In this document: positions 1-7,086 of the stretch, in pieces
Numbering within the stretch: position 1 is the first letter of the stretch
Layout of the letters: the number at the start of each line of letters is the position of its first letter
Origin: Dehalococcoidia bacterium
GTDB lineage: Bacteria > Chloroflexota > Dehalococcoidia > GIF9 > UBA5629
Assembly: GCA_007280145.1 (NCBI GenBank)
Contig: QYPU01000072.1
Span: 1 to 19,436, forward strand
Direction: 5' to 3'
DNA length: 19,436 nucleotides
The notes under the pieces: generated by a model
The model's input: the letters and a program-made list of their open reading frames with translations, nothing else
Database searches by the model: none
What the model was told of the DNA's origin: nothing
Position numbers and translations under genes: made by a program

Positions 1-43
1 AAAAACCTTAGACTATCGACTGCTGACTCTTGACTATTTTCGT

Positions 44-125
44 ATGTAGTGCAGCCTTTTAAGGCTGCCTGGGGTGGCTAACGGGGCAAGGCTAAAGCCT
101 CGCAATGACATTCCTCGCACTACAT
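44..125. repeat. Fold-back repeat element, copy 1
   Basis: The element is bounded by the inverted termini ATGTAGTGC (44-52) and GCACTACAT (117-125). It contains two internal hairpins, AGCCTT/AAGGCT (53-66) and AGGCTAAAGCCT (about 90-101). Related copies occur at 6686-6764 and 10283-10374, with half copies at 6639-6662 and 10477-10501. Sequence just outside the left end (GACTATCGACTG at 11-22) is also found outside copy 3, so the mobile or conserved unit may be longer than the inverted termini. There is no coding capacity. It resembles a MITE or REP-like element; the mechanism of spread is unknown. Confidence 0.8.
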
Positions 126-171
126 GTTTTTTGTTAATCCTGCGTTACTTTTAAGGGCCATCCCCCAAACG

Positions 172-280
172 TGTCATTGCGAGGCACGGAGTGCCGTGGC
201 AATCTCGGTGGGGCTTTGGGGGAATGCGCCACCCCTTGTCCACCGAGATTGCTTCGTCGCTGGCGCTCCTCGCAAAGACA
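172..280. repeat. Imperfect 40-bp inverted repeat (REP/MITE-like)
   Basis: The left arm 172-211 begins TGTCATTGCGAGG and ends CAATCTCGGTGG. The right arm 240-280 is its imperfect reverse complement, beginning CCACCGAGATTGC and ending CTCGCAAAGACA. The arms can fold into one long hairpin around a 28-base loop. Sequence of this kind, translating to peptides such as CHCEARSAVAIS, is a familiar intergenic repeat in many bacterial genomes and is often miscalled as protein. It lies between copy 1 of the other repeat and the ftsH promoter. Confidence 0.75.
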
Positions 281-340
281 GTAGGGGGTTATGCCGAGGT
301 TGCTTCGCGGAGTTTACCCTGAGCCAGATTCTTCGCTGCG

Positions 341-396
341 CTCAGAATGACACAAGGCGAAGGGCTCCCTCAGAACGACAGAGGACGAAGGGCTCG
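341..396. repeat. Tandem 28-bp direct repeat
   Basis: Two adjacent 28-bp units (341-368 and 369-396) both begin CTCAGAA and contain CGAAGGGCTC. They match at 23 of 28 positions by eye. A further shorter echo (CTCGCAACGACAG) follows at about 393-405. The units read as another intergenic repeat module placed beside the 172-280 inverted repeat, so the spacer is a mosaic of repeats. No gene is apparent in 1-499. Confidence 0.6.
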
Positions 397-499
397 CAAC
401 GACAGTATGGTTTTGACGGGATTGTTTTGCCGCTTATGCTCCTCCCAATGACCAAGACACTACAGACTAAATTGATTTTTTCCTATCTTCACTCGCTTC

Positions 500-508
500 T
501 GATATAAT
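500..508 (+). promoter_or_regulatory. Extended -10 promoter of ftsH
   Basis: TGATATAAT matches an extended -10 element (TGN followed by TATAAT at 503-508). There is no good -35 hexamer at 16 to 18 bp spacing, which fits an extended -10 promoter. The expected transcription start, about 7 bases downstream of the -10 end, falls at or next to the ATG at 516. The mRNA could therefore be leaderless. Confidence 0.6.
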
Positions 509-515
509 AGTGATA

Positions 516-2372
516 ATGGGAAAAGATATGAAACCGAAGTTGTGGCAAGGTAGTCTGTTTTACCTTTTGCTTCTGGTGGCAATAATAGCCCTGGTTTTCA
601 GCTTTTTGCCGCTATCAAAAGGCCCTGAAGAGGTAGATTTCTATGCCTTTATCGACCAGGCCAAGCAAGGGCAAATCGATACTATTCAGCAGGATGGGAA
701 CATCCTCATCGGCCTTAAAAGCGATGAGAAGCTAATCAAGGCATCTTTCGTTGGCAGCACTAAGGAACTTATGGACACTCTCAAAGAGGCAGGAATAACA
801 CTCGGCGAGAGCGGGGTTAAATTTGATGTCAAGACTGGTGGCTTTGACTGGGGAGGAATATTAATCAGCTTTATTCCACTCGTCTTATTTGGTGCTTTGC
901 TCTTTTTCCTCTTCCGCTCAGCCCGGGGAGCTAATACTCAAGCCTTCAATTTTGCCAAGAGCCGGGCGCGGCTATCAGCAAGCAATAAATCTACCATCAC
1001 TTTTTCAGATGTCGCTGGGGTTGACGAAGCTAAGGGGGAACTTCAAGAGATAGTCGAGTTTCTTAAATCACCTCAAAAGTTCCTGACTTTAGGAGCCCGC
1101 ATCCCACGGGGCGTGCTCCTGGTAGGGCCACCAGGTTGTGGAAAGACCTTAATGGCCAAGGCTGTTGCCGGAGAGGCCGATGCCCCCTTTTTCTCCATCA
1201 GCGGCAGTGAATTTGTAGAGATGTTTGTTGGTGTCGGCGCCTCCAGGGTCAGAGACCTCTTCGACCAGGCCAAGCGTAACACACCATGCATTGTCTTCGT
1301 CGACGAGATTGATGCCGTTGGCAGACATCGCGGCGCTGGCTTAGGTGGTGGCCATGATGAACGGGAGCAAACCTTAAACCAGATATTAGTAGAAATGGAT
1401 GGTTTCGATAGCAGCACTAATGTTATTGTGCTTGCCGCTACCAATCGCCCTGATATCCTCGACCCGGCTTTATTGCGACCCGGTCGTTTTGACCGCCATG
1501 TTGTCATTGACCAGCCAGATATAAATGGTCGTAAGGCAATCCTCGAGATTCACGCTAAAGGCAAGCCTTTAGGTAAAGACAGCGATTTGGAGGTAATAGC
1601 TAAACAGACTCCTGGCTTCAGCGGCGCTGATTTAGCCAACTTAATCAATGAGGCTGCTATTCTGGCAGCCAGGCGTGGCCGCAAAGACATCGGCACGAAG
1701 GAGTTAGAAGATTCTATCGACCGCGTTATCGCCGGTCCGGAAAAGAAGGGGCGAAGAATAAGTCAGAAGGAAAAGGAAATCACTGCTTACCATGAATCTG
1801 GGCATGCGCTAGCTGCCAAAATGCTACCAAATGCCGACCCGGTACACAAAATCTCTATTGTGGCCCGGGGGATGATGGGAGGCTGGACACGCTTTCTACC
1901 CAAAGAAGACCGCCATCTGTGGACACGCTCCCAATTTAAAGATATGTTGGTGGTAAGCCTGGCCGGACGAGCCGCTGAAGAGATTGCCTTTAACGAGGTA
2001 ACCACTGGAGCCCAAAACGACCTGGAACAAGCAACCAACACCGCCCGAAAGATGGTAACCGAATACGGAATGAGCGATAAATTGGGACCCCGTACCTTCG
2101 GCCGTCGAGAGGAGCTCGTTTTTCTCGGTCGTGAAATCCATGAGCAGCGAAATTATAGCGAGAAGATAGCTATGAAGATCGATGAAGAGGTTTACGCTCT
2201 TATTCAGCATGCCTATGACGCTGCCAAGGAAATACTGGTCGAGAACAAGGAGAGGCTAAAGCTTATCGCTGAACGCCTCATAGCCAAAGAGACTATCGAA
2301 GAAGCGGAATTTGAGTCATTACTCAAAGAACCACTGTCATCGCCTCAGCTAGAAGCAACGCCAGCCTCCTGA
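516..2372 (+). CDS. ftsH: ATP-dependent zinc metalloprotease FtsH
   Basis: FtsH is a membrane-anchored AAA+ protease that extracts and degrades membrane and short-lived cytosolic proteins. Numbering from the ATG at 516 (618 aa), a first membrane segment lies near residues 11-31, a small periplasmic-side domain follows, and a second membrane segment lies near 114-134. The AAA module has Walker A GPPGCGKT (204-211), pore motif FVGVG (about 237-241), Walker B FVDEID (261-266) and the second region of homology with LLRPGRFDR (319-327). The M41 peptidase has the zinc motif HESGH (426-430) and a third-ligand Asp in TGAQNDLEQ (D502). Length is normal. Possible starts are GTG 510, ATG 516 and ATG 528. 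None has a strong ribosome site, and the promoter position favours ATG 516 as a leaderless start; family N-termini would also fit ATG 528. moaE follows after 46 bases. Confidence 0.97.
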   Translation: MGKDMKPKLWQGSLFYLLLLVAIIALVFSFLPLSKGPEEVDFYAFIDQAKQGQIDTIQQDGNILIGLKSDEKLIKASFVGSTKELMDTLKEAGITLGESGVKFDVKTGGFDWGGILISFIPLVLFGALLFFLFRSARGANTQAFNFAKSRARLSASNKSTITFSDVAGVDEAKGELQEIVEFLKSPQKFLTLGARIPRGVLLVGPPGCGKTLMAKAVAGEADAPFFSISGSEFVEMFVGVGASRVRDLFDQAKRNTPCIVFVDEIDAVGRHRGAGLGGGHDEREQTLNQILVEMDGFDSSTNVIVLAATNRPDILDPALLRPGRFDRHVVIDQPDINGRKAILEIHAKGKPLGKDSDLEVIAKQTPGFSGADLANLINEAAILAARRGRKDIGTKELEDSIDRVIAGPEKKGRRISQKEKEITAYHESGHALAAKMLPNADPVHKISIVARGMMGGWTRFLPKEDRHLWTRSQFKDMLVVSLAGRAAEEIAFNEVTTGAQNDLEQATNTARKMVTEYGMSDKLGPRTFGRREELVFLGREIHEQRNYSEKIAMKIDEEVYALIQHAYDAAKEILVENKERLKLIAERLIAKETIEEAEFESLLKEPLSSPQLEATPAS

Positions 2373-2418
2373 TAAAGCAACATCTGCAAGCCAAATATTA
2401 AACTGCCGCCGAAGTTAT

Positions 2419-2829
2419 ATGATTGAGATTACCTCAGAGCCTCTTTCCCCCGAAGTCATAATTAACAAAGTCAGGAAAGACAACTGTGGCGCTATCATTA
2501 CCTTCGTCGGCACAGTACGCGATACAACTCAAGGTAGGAAAGTCGCCTTTCTGGAGATTGAGGCCTGCGATGAAATGGCTGAATCAAAGCTCGGCGAGGT
2601 AGTCGCCGAAATTAACCAGAAATGGCAGCTTCAGGACATAGCCATTTGCCGCAGAATCGGCAAGCTAAAAGTTGGCGAGATCGCTCTGGTTATCGCTGTA
2701 GCCGCGCCCCATCGTCAAGAGGCTTTCCAGGCCTGCCAGTATGCTGTTGACAGGCTCAAACAGGGCGGAATCACAACATATAAAGAAATTTACGAAACTG
2801 ACAAAGGGCCGGCAGAAGGCCGAACATGA
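2419..2829 (+). CDS. moaE: Molybdopterin synthase catalytic subunit MoaE
   Basis: MoaE is the large subunit of molybdopterin synthase. With thiocarboxylated MoaD it converts cyclic pyranopterin monophosphate into molybdopterin. At 136 aa the length is close to the family norm. Visible family motifs are GAIITFVGTVRD (24-35), LEIEACDEMA (45-54), RRIGKLKVGE (78-87) and APHRQEAFQA (96-105), followed by LKQGG with K114 and TYKE with K122. The usual C-terminal block is PxWKKE, with the two catalytic lysines seven apart. Here the Trp is Tyr and the spacing is eight, so the active-site tail is divergent. The conserved His of HRxG is Arg (R78 or R79). No moaD or other moa gene is in the window. The ribosome site is weak. 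The gene may be co-transcribed with ftsH (46-base gap) and ends 9 bases from the convergent polyprenyl synthase. Confidence 0.88.
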   Translation: MIEITSEPLSPEVIINKVRKDNCGAIITFVGTVRDTTQGRKVAFLEIEACDEMAESKLGEVVAEINQKWQLQDIAICRRIGKLKVGEIALVIAVAAPHRQEAFQACQYAVDRLKQGGITTYKEIYETDKGPAEGRT

Positions 2830-2838
2830 CAGCTATTT

Positions 2839-3801
2839 CTACTTCCTCCGCTGGATAATATAGACAGCCAAGTCAAGCAAAGCTTGACGAAAGCTATTAT
2901 CAGGGAGCTTCTCCATAGCCCGGCAAGCCCGGGAAGAAAAATCCGAGGCGATAGCCAGACACTCATCGATAGCCGTTGAATTGCGAATCTCTTCCACAGC
3001 TAGTGCAACGCTTTCGGTATCTTTGTTCTCAATAACCCTCTTTATCAGGTTATCCCCAGGATGAGACTCAGCATAAAGTATCGATGGCAAAGTCACTATG
3101 CCTTCACTTAAATCAGAACCCACTGGTTTACCCACTTCGGCTTCTTCACCAACAAAATCCAGAACATCATCCACAATTTGAAAAGCCATACCAAAGTTGT
3201 AGCCATACTCCCTCACTGTCTCAATCACGTGTTCAGGAGACTGACTTAAAATAGCTCCTGCCTCAGCAGCCGTTGAGAAAAGACAAGCTGTCTTGGCACT
3301 AATCCATTTGTAATAGTGGTCACGAGCCTGTTTCAAATCAAAGATTTCGTCGGTCTGTTTCAACTCGCCACCAGAAATGACCATAAGAGCTTGAGAAAAA
3401 ACCTTTATCGCCCTCAAATTCCCGGTGCTAGCTGCAAGGCTACCCGCCTTAGAAAAAAGGTAATCACCAAGGAGCAAGGCTCTGTTTTCTCCCCAGGCAA
3501 GGCTCACTGATGGCTTACCACGGCGAATTGCCGAGTTATCCACGATATCATCGTGAACCAGAGTAGCGGTATGGAGAAGTTCCACTGCCGTTGCCATCGG
3601 CACAAAGAGAGTAGGGTCATAGCGATAGAATTTTCCACAAAGCAAGGTAAGCGATGGCCGAATTCGTTTACCACCATTTTTTAAGACATACTCAAGCAAT
3701 TTGGCGAGCAGGGGAAAGTCGACATCAGCTACCGCCTCTAAGCTTCGCTCAACCTTGTCTAAATCATCTTGAATAGGCTCATAAATATCATTAAGACTCA
3801 T
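2839..3801 (-). CDS. Polyprenyl diphosphate synthase (trans-isoprenyl)
   Basis: This enzyme condenses isopentenyl diphosphate onto an allylic diphosphate to give a longer all-trans prenyl chain for quinones or lipids. At 320 aa it has the GGKRIRP substrate motif (43-49), the first Asp-rich motif DDIVD (84-88), RRGKPSVS (93-100) and the second Asp-rich motif DDVLD (211-215). Residues four and five before the first Asp are Thr80 and Ala79, which are small. By the known chain-length rule this argues for a product longer than farnesyl diphosphate. The exact chain length (GGPP against hexa- to octaprenyl) cannot be read from sequence, so no symbol is given. The ATG overlaps the end of metG by 11 bases, indicating translational coupling as the last gene of the rsmI-metG operon. 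Confidence 0.93.
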   Translation of the reverse strand: MSLNDIYEPIQDDLDKVERSLEAVADVDFPLLAKLLEYVLKNGGKRIRPSLTLLCGKFYRYDPTLFVPMATAVELLHTATLVHDDIVDNSAIRRGKPSVSLAWGENRALLLGDYLFSKAGSLAASTGNLRAIKVFSQALMVISGGELKQTDEIFDLKQARDHYYKWISAKTACLFSTAAEAGAILSQSPEHVIETVREYGYNFGMAFQIVDDVLDFVGEEAEVGKPVGSDLSEGIVTLPSILYAESHPGDNLIKRVIENKDTESVALAVEEIRNSTAIDECLAIASDFSSRACRAMEKLPDNSFRQALLDLAVYIIQRRK

Positions 3802-5470
3802 TTAGCTGCTCACATCCGAGACGGTCAGTTTCTTCAGCCACAATACTCTCATCCAGTTTATCAAACAATGGCTGCGGAGTCGGCAGTTTCTGTCCTGCCA
3901 GCGGCGGTTGCAGCCGCCAACCAACCGCCTCAATCTTGCCATCGAAGCCAAGAAGATTATGAAGTTTTTGAGAACTGAAAGGCAAAAATGGGGAAAGAAC
4001 AGTTTTCAAAGCCGAAAGCACTGACAACGCTACATAAATAGCTGTAGCTGCAGCCTGGCTGTCCTGTTTAATCGTTTTCCATGGAGCTTTGTCATCGAGG
4101 TATCGGTTAGCTTCCTGAGCTAATGACATAGCTGTTTTAATCCCTTCTTTAAAATGGCAGCGATAAAGAAGTTTATCAACACTGCTCAATGTAGTCTGAG
4201 CCTTACGAAGAAGTTCTTGACTCTGGCTATCAAGCTCTCCAGGGTCTGGTACCACCCCTGCGAAATTACGGTTAGCAAAAGTAAGGACCCGGTGGACTAG
4301 ATTTCCATAAGTAGCCACGAGCTCATCATTATTGCGGCGGAGGAATTCACGCCAGGAGAAATCAGTATCCCCAGTTTCTGGCATGTTTATAGATAAGAGA
4401 TAACGCAGTGAGTCCGGGTTATACCGCTGCAAATAATCAGGAAGCCACACTGCCCAGTTTCGACTGGTGGAAAGCTGCTTGCCTTCGACAGTTAGAAACT
4501 CATTAGCAGGAACATCGTAGGGGATATTAAGGCCCCCGTAGCCCATTAACATTGCCGGCCAGATAAGCGCATGGAAAGGGATGTTGTCCTTGCCGATAAA
4601 GTAAAAGCTCTTGGATTCACCTTCCCAGAAAGGCTTCCAGGCTGCAGCATCCCCGCTCAATTTTGCCCACTCCTTGCTAGCCGAAAGGTAACCGATAACT
4701 GCCTCAAACCAAACATATATGCGTTTCCGTTCGAAGCCAGGCTGAGGCACATCTATCCCCCATTCGATATCACGAGTTATTGCCCGGTCCTTGAGTCCAC
4801 TCTCCAGAATGCCTAAGCTGAAATTTGCCACATTCTGACGCCAGTGAGTCTGCGCTTTTATCCAGGATTTCAACCTATCTTCAAAGGCGCTAAGGCGAAG
4901 GAAGAAATGCTCGGAAACCTCAAAGCGAGGAGTATCAGAACAAAGACGGCAGTGAAGGTCAAGAAGATCATTAGGATTCAACGTCCTGCCACATTCATCA
5001 CACTGGTCACCACGCGCCTCAGGGAAATGGCAATAGGGACAAGTACCTACAAGATAGCGGTCAGGTAAAAAACGCTGACATCGAGGGCAATAGGCTTGAA
5101 GCATAGTATCCTTATAAATATAGCCTTTCTCCAGGAGAGTAAGGAAGATATCATGAGTAACCTCGGTATGATTTGGCGTACTTGTAGTAGTAAATAAGTC
5201 CCAGGAAATACCCAGCTTCTGCCAGCAATCGAGAAACTCCTGATGATACCTGGACACTATCTCCTGGGGAGATTTACCCTCTTGCTCAGCACGCAAAGTA
5301 ATCGGTGTCCCATGCTGGTCACTACCTGAAACCATTAATACCTTATCACCCTTAAGACGATGGTATCGAGCAAAAATATCTGCCGGCAGGTATGCCCCAG
5401 CAATATGCCCCAGATGAAGTGAACCATTAGCATAAGGCCAGGCGACTCCGATTAAAATATGCTCAGACAA
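3791..5470 (-). CDS. metG: Methionyl-tRNA synthetase
   Basis: This class I aminoacyl-tRNA synthetase charges tRNA-Met. At 559 aa it has the HIGH-type motif HLGH (19-22) and a connective peptide with four Cys pairs (C128/C131, C144/C147, C157/C160, C174/C177) expected to bind two zinc ions. The KMSKS loop reads KQLSTSRNWAVW (331-342), a variant also typical of archaeal-like MetRS, followed by a helical anticodon-binding domain. The protein stops after the anticodon domain and lacks the C-terminal EMAPII-like tRNA-binding domain. The start codon is TTG at 5470, supported by GAGG seven bases upstream and by the conserved N-terminal ILIGVAWPYANG. It lies 39 bases downstream of the small Cys-pair gene and overlaps the polyprenyl synthase by 11 bases. 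Confidence 0.97.
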   Translation of the reverse strand: MSEHILIGVAWPYANGSLHLGHIAGAYLPADIFARYHRLKGDKVLMVSGSDQHGTPITLRAEQEGKSPQEIVSRYHQEFLDCWQKLGISWDLFTTTSTPNHTEVTHDIFLTLLEKGYIYKDTMLQAYCPRCQRFLPDRYLVGTCPYCHFPEARGDQCDECGRTLNPNDLLDLHCRLCSDTPRFEVSEHFFLRLSAFEDRLKSWIKAQTHWRQNVANFSLGILESGLKDRAITRDIEWGIDVPQPGFERKRIYVWFEAVIGYLSASKEWAKLSGDAAAWKPFWEGESKSFYFIGKDNIPFHALIWPAMLMGYGGLNIPYDVPANEFLTVEGKQLSTSRNWAVWLPDYLQRYNPDSLRYLLSINMPETGDTDFSWREFLRRNNDELVATYGNLVHRVLTFANRNFAGVVPDPGELDSQSQELLRKAQTTLSSVDKLLYRCHFKEGIKTAMSLAQEANRYLDDKAPWKTIKQDSQAAATAIYVALSVLSALKTVLSPFLPFSSQKLHNLLGFDGKIEAVGWRLQPPLAGQKLPTPQPLFDKLDESIVAEETDRLGCEQLNES

Positions 5471-5509
5471 TAATCTGCCTCACAGCCAGAATTTTATTCT
5501 CCAAACCTA

Positions 5510-5722
5510 TCATGAAGCTGACTCTGAGTGGGAAAAGGTGAGTATCTGCTCACCCTTTTCCTCCACATAAGTAGCGTAGCCTTTGCTCAAACAGCAGTCA
5601 ATGCAGAAACGTATTTTTTCACCTTCTTCCTCCTCAAAGAGCAAATATCGTTCTTCATGCTCAATAAGGTGGTGACAACTATCACATTTCATTTCGCCTA
5701 TAGCAATACAGCCACGATGCAT
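5510..5722 (-). CDS. Small Cys-pair (zinc-ribbon-like) protein
   Basis: This is a 70-residue protein of unknown function. It has CDSC at C13/C16 and CIDCC at C40/C43/C44, an arrangement expected to bind one zinc ion, and an acidic stretch (FEEEEGEK, 29-36) between the pairs. There is no membrane segment or signal. The ATG at 5722 has a perfect GGAGG ribosome site at 5729-5733 inside the last codons of rsmI, six bases away, so it is very likely translated and coupled to rsmI. It sits between rsmI and metG, which suggests a translation-linked role, but that is only guilt by association. It could be a small adaptor or nucleic-acid-binding protein. Confidence 0.8.
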   Translation of the reverse strand: MHRGCIAIGEMKCDSCHHLIEHEERYLLFEEEEGEKIRFCIDCCLSKGYATYVEEKGEQILTFSHSESAS

Positions 5723-5724
5723 TC

Positions 5725-6546
5725 TCAGCCTCCTTTAATCAATTTTAGCCAGGCCTGGTAAAGCTTCTTCTTTGACACACCACTGGCTTGAGATAACAAA
5801 GCTACTGCTTCTCTAGCACCAGTGCCTTGCCGATAAAGCTCGCATAGTTCTGTTTCAAGTTGCTCACTAATCTCAGGCTGCTCCATCATTTTGCCTTCAA
5901 TAACCAGGGTAAATTCACCCCTCGGCTGAGCAAAATGCTCTATTGCCTGGCTCAATCTGCCTCTAAACACTTCCTCATGAACCTTGGTAAGCTCACGGCA
6001 AACCGCCAATTTCCTATCTCCAAAGATTTTCAAGGCATCTTCCAACGTTTTCGAAAGCCGGTGCGGAGCTTCAAAAACAACCATAGTCCGTGGCTCATCA
6101 GCCACAGACTGAAGAAGACGCTGTCTTTCTCCCTGGCGGCGAGGCAAAAAGCCAAGGTAAAGAAATTGATTAGCTGGTAATCCAGAAACTACTAAAGCTG
6201 TAACCGCCGCTGAGGCACCCGGAACAGGCACAACAGAAATACCATGCTCAATAGCTGCCACAATAAGTTCATAACCAGGGTCACTCAATCCCGGCATGCC
6301 CGCTTCCGAGACCAGTGCTACATCTTCTTCCTTCAGACAATCCAAAAGGTAACCAAGCTTGGCCCGCTTATTATGCTCGTGATAGCTAGTCAGCCGTGTT
6401 TTTATTTTGTAAGCATTCAGTAAACGGCGGGTAATACGTGTATCTTCAGCCGCAATCAATTTCACCTGTCTCAATACACGCAAAGCCCGTAAAGAGACAT
6501 CTTCCAAGTTGCCAATCGGTGTAGCTACGACATAGAGAACAGGCAC
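5725..6546 (-). CDS. rsmI: 16S rRNA (cytidine-1402-2'-O)-methyltransferase
   Basis: RsmI methylates the ribose of C1402 in the decoding centre of 16S rRNA using S-adenosylmethionine. At 273 aa it shows the tetrapyrrole-methylase-type fold signatures: VATPIGNLED (7-16), AAEDTR (32-37), the conserved SEAGMPGLSDPG (80-91), PVPGASA (107-113) and GFLPR (132-136). The C-terminal region carries the usual small helical extension. The start codon is GTG at 6546, placed by the universally conserved PVLYVVATPIGNL N-terminus. No Shine-Dalgarno sequence precedes it. It heads a leftward operon with the small Cys-pair gene, metG and the polyprenyl synthase. Confidence 0.96.
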   Translation of the reverse strand: MPVLYVVATPIGNLEDVSLRALRVLRQVKLIAAEDTRITRRLLNAYKIKTRLTSYHEHNKRAKLGYLLDCLKEEDVALVSEAGMPGLSDPGYELIVAAIEHGISVVPVPGASAAVTALVVSGLPANQFLYLGFLPRRQGERQRLLQSVADEPRTMVVFEAPHRLSKTLEDALKIFGDRKLAVCRELTKVHEEVFRGRLSQAIEHFAQPRGEFTLVIEGKMMEQPEISEQLETELCELYRQGTGAREAVALLSQASGVSKKKLYQAWLKLIKGG

Positions 6547-6552
6547 AATTTA

Positions 6553-6566
6553 ATTGTATAATTATA
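6553..6566 (-). promoter_or_regulatory. Possible -10 element(s) for rsmI operon
   Basis: On the minus strand TATAAT (6566-6561) and an overlapping downstream TACAAT (6558-6553) lie just before the GTG start at 6546. Neither has a convincing -35. With TACAAT only six bases from GTG and no ribosome site, a leaderless or very short leader is possible. The call rests on the -10 match alone. Confidence 0.35.
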
Positions 6567-6638
6567 GCCTACTATCGCAAGTAGGTCTAGTCAGCCAACT
6601 GGAATGTAAGAAGTTAAAAACAAAAATGCAAAAGTGGA

Positions 6639-6662
6639 CGAGGCTAAAGCCTCGCACTACAT
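6639..6662. repeat. Half copy of the fold-back repeat
   Basis: CGAGGCTAAAGCCTCG followed by CACTACAT matches the right half of the 44-125 element, including the terminal GCACTACAT. The left half is missing. It stands 23 bases from the complete copy at 6686-6764, so the spacer carries one and a half copies in tandem. Confidence 0.7.
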
Positions 6663-6685
6663 GTTTATTTTTATTCCCCCAAATA

Positions 6686-6764
6686 ATGTAGTGCAGCCTT
6701 TTAAGGCCGCCGGGGGGTTAACGGGCAGGGCTAAAGCTCTGCACTACAGTGCCTCGCACTACAT
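6686..6764. repeat. Fold-back repeat element, copy 2
   Basis: It has the same layout as copy 1: ATGTAGTGC terminus, AGCCTTTTAAGGC hairpin, a GGGGTTAACGGG linker, a degenerate GGGCTAAAGCTC hairpin and a GCACTACAT terminus (6756-6764). A partial duplication of the terminal motif (GCACTACA at 6741-6748) lies just inside the right end. Confidence 0.75.
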
Positions 6765-6780
6765 GTTCACTTGAACCATT

Positions 6781-6907
6781 GAAATCCCAAGCACGAACTC
6801 CGAAATCCTAAACAATATCTAAATCCAAATCACCAAAAAGATGTTTGGAATTTTAGGCTTTGGTCATTCAAATTTGTTTAGGGTTTAGGTATTAGGATTT
6901 AGGATTT
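6781..6907. repeat. AT-rich imperfect palindromic repeat
   Basis: The left arm contains AAATCCTAAACAA and AAATCCAAATCACC. The right arm contains GGTCATTCAAATTTG and TTTAGGGTTTAGG followed by ATTAGGATTTAGGATTT, roughly the reverse complement. The centre is GTTTGGAATTTTAGGC. It is a second repeat family, distinct from the AGGCTAAAGCCT elements. No reading frame is plausible. Confidence 0.5.
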
Positions 6908-6927
6908 ACCCCTTCTGTTGTGGCGTC

Positions 6928-6947
6928 ATTGGAGCTGATGCTCCAAT
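6928..6947. other. Perfect 8-bp hairpin, ATTGGAGC/GCTCCAAT
   Basis: ATTGGAGC (6928-6935), loop TGAT, GCTCCAAT (6940-6947). No T tract follows on either strand, so it is not a typical terminator. It probably belongs to another intergenic repeat module of this spacer. Confidence 0.5.
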
Positions 6948-7028
6948 GTACCCAGGGTGGCGAGAGCCGACGCTGTGTTCTCTGTCAAGGAAACAGTGTC
7001 AGGTATACTTGTTTAGTACAAGCTCTGC

Positions 7029-7058
7029 TTGACTTCAACTTCCCACCTTTGCTATAGT
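7029..7058 (+). promoter_or_regulatory. Sigma-70-type promoter of the GuaB3-like gene
   Basis: TTGACT (7029-7034), an 18-bp spacer and TATAGT (7053-7058) precede the ATG at 7087. Transcription would start near 7065, giving a leader of about 20 bases with ribosome site AGAAGAGG (7074-7081). A small inverted repeat, CTTGT/ACAAG, lies just upstream (about 7009-7023) and could be an operator, but nothing proves this. Confidence 0.6.
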
Positions 7059-7086
7059 CTGCATCAACCAGCCAGAAGAGGTTAAT

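Noticed and set aside
124..507. 127-codon open frame on the plus strand
   Set aside because: It is a translation of intergenic repeats (CHCEARSAVAIS-type peptide) with no domain and no ribosome site.
472..508. TTGATT at 472-477 as the -35 of ftsH
   Set aside because: The spacing to TATAAT is 25 bp, too long for a sigma-70 promoter. The extended -10 explains the site better.
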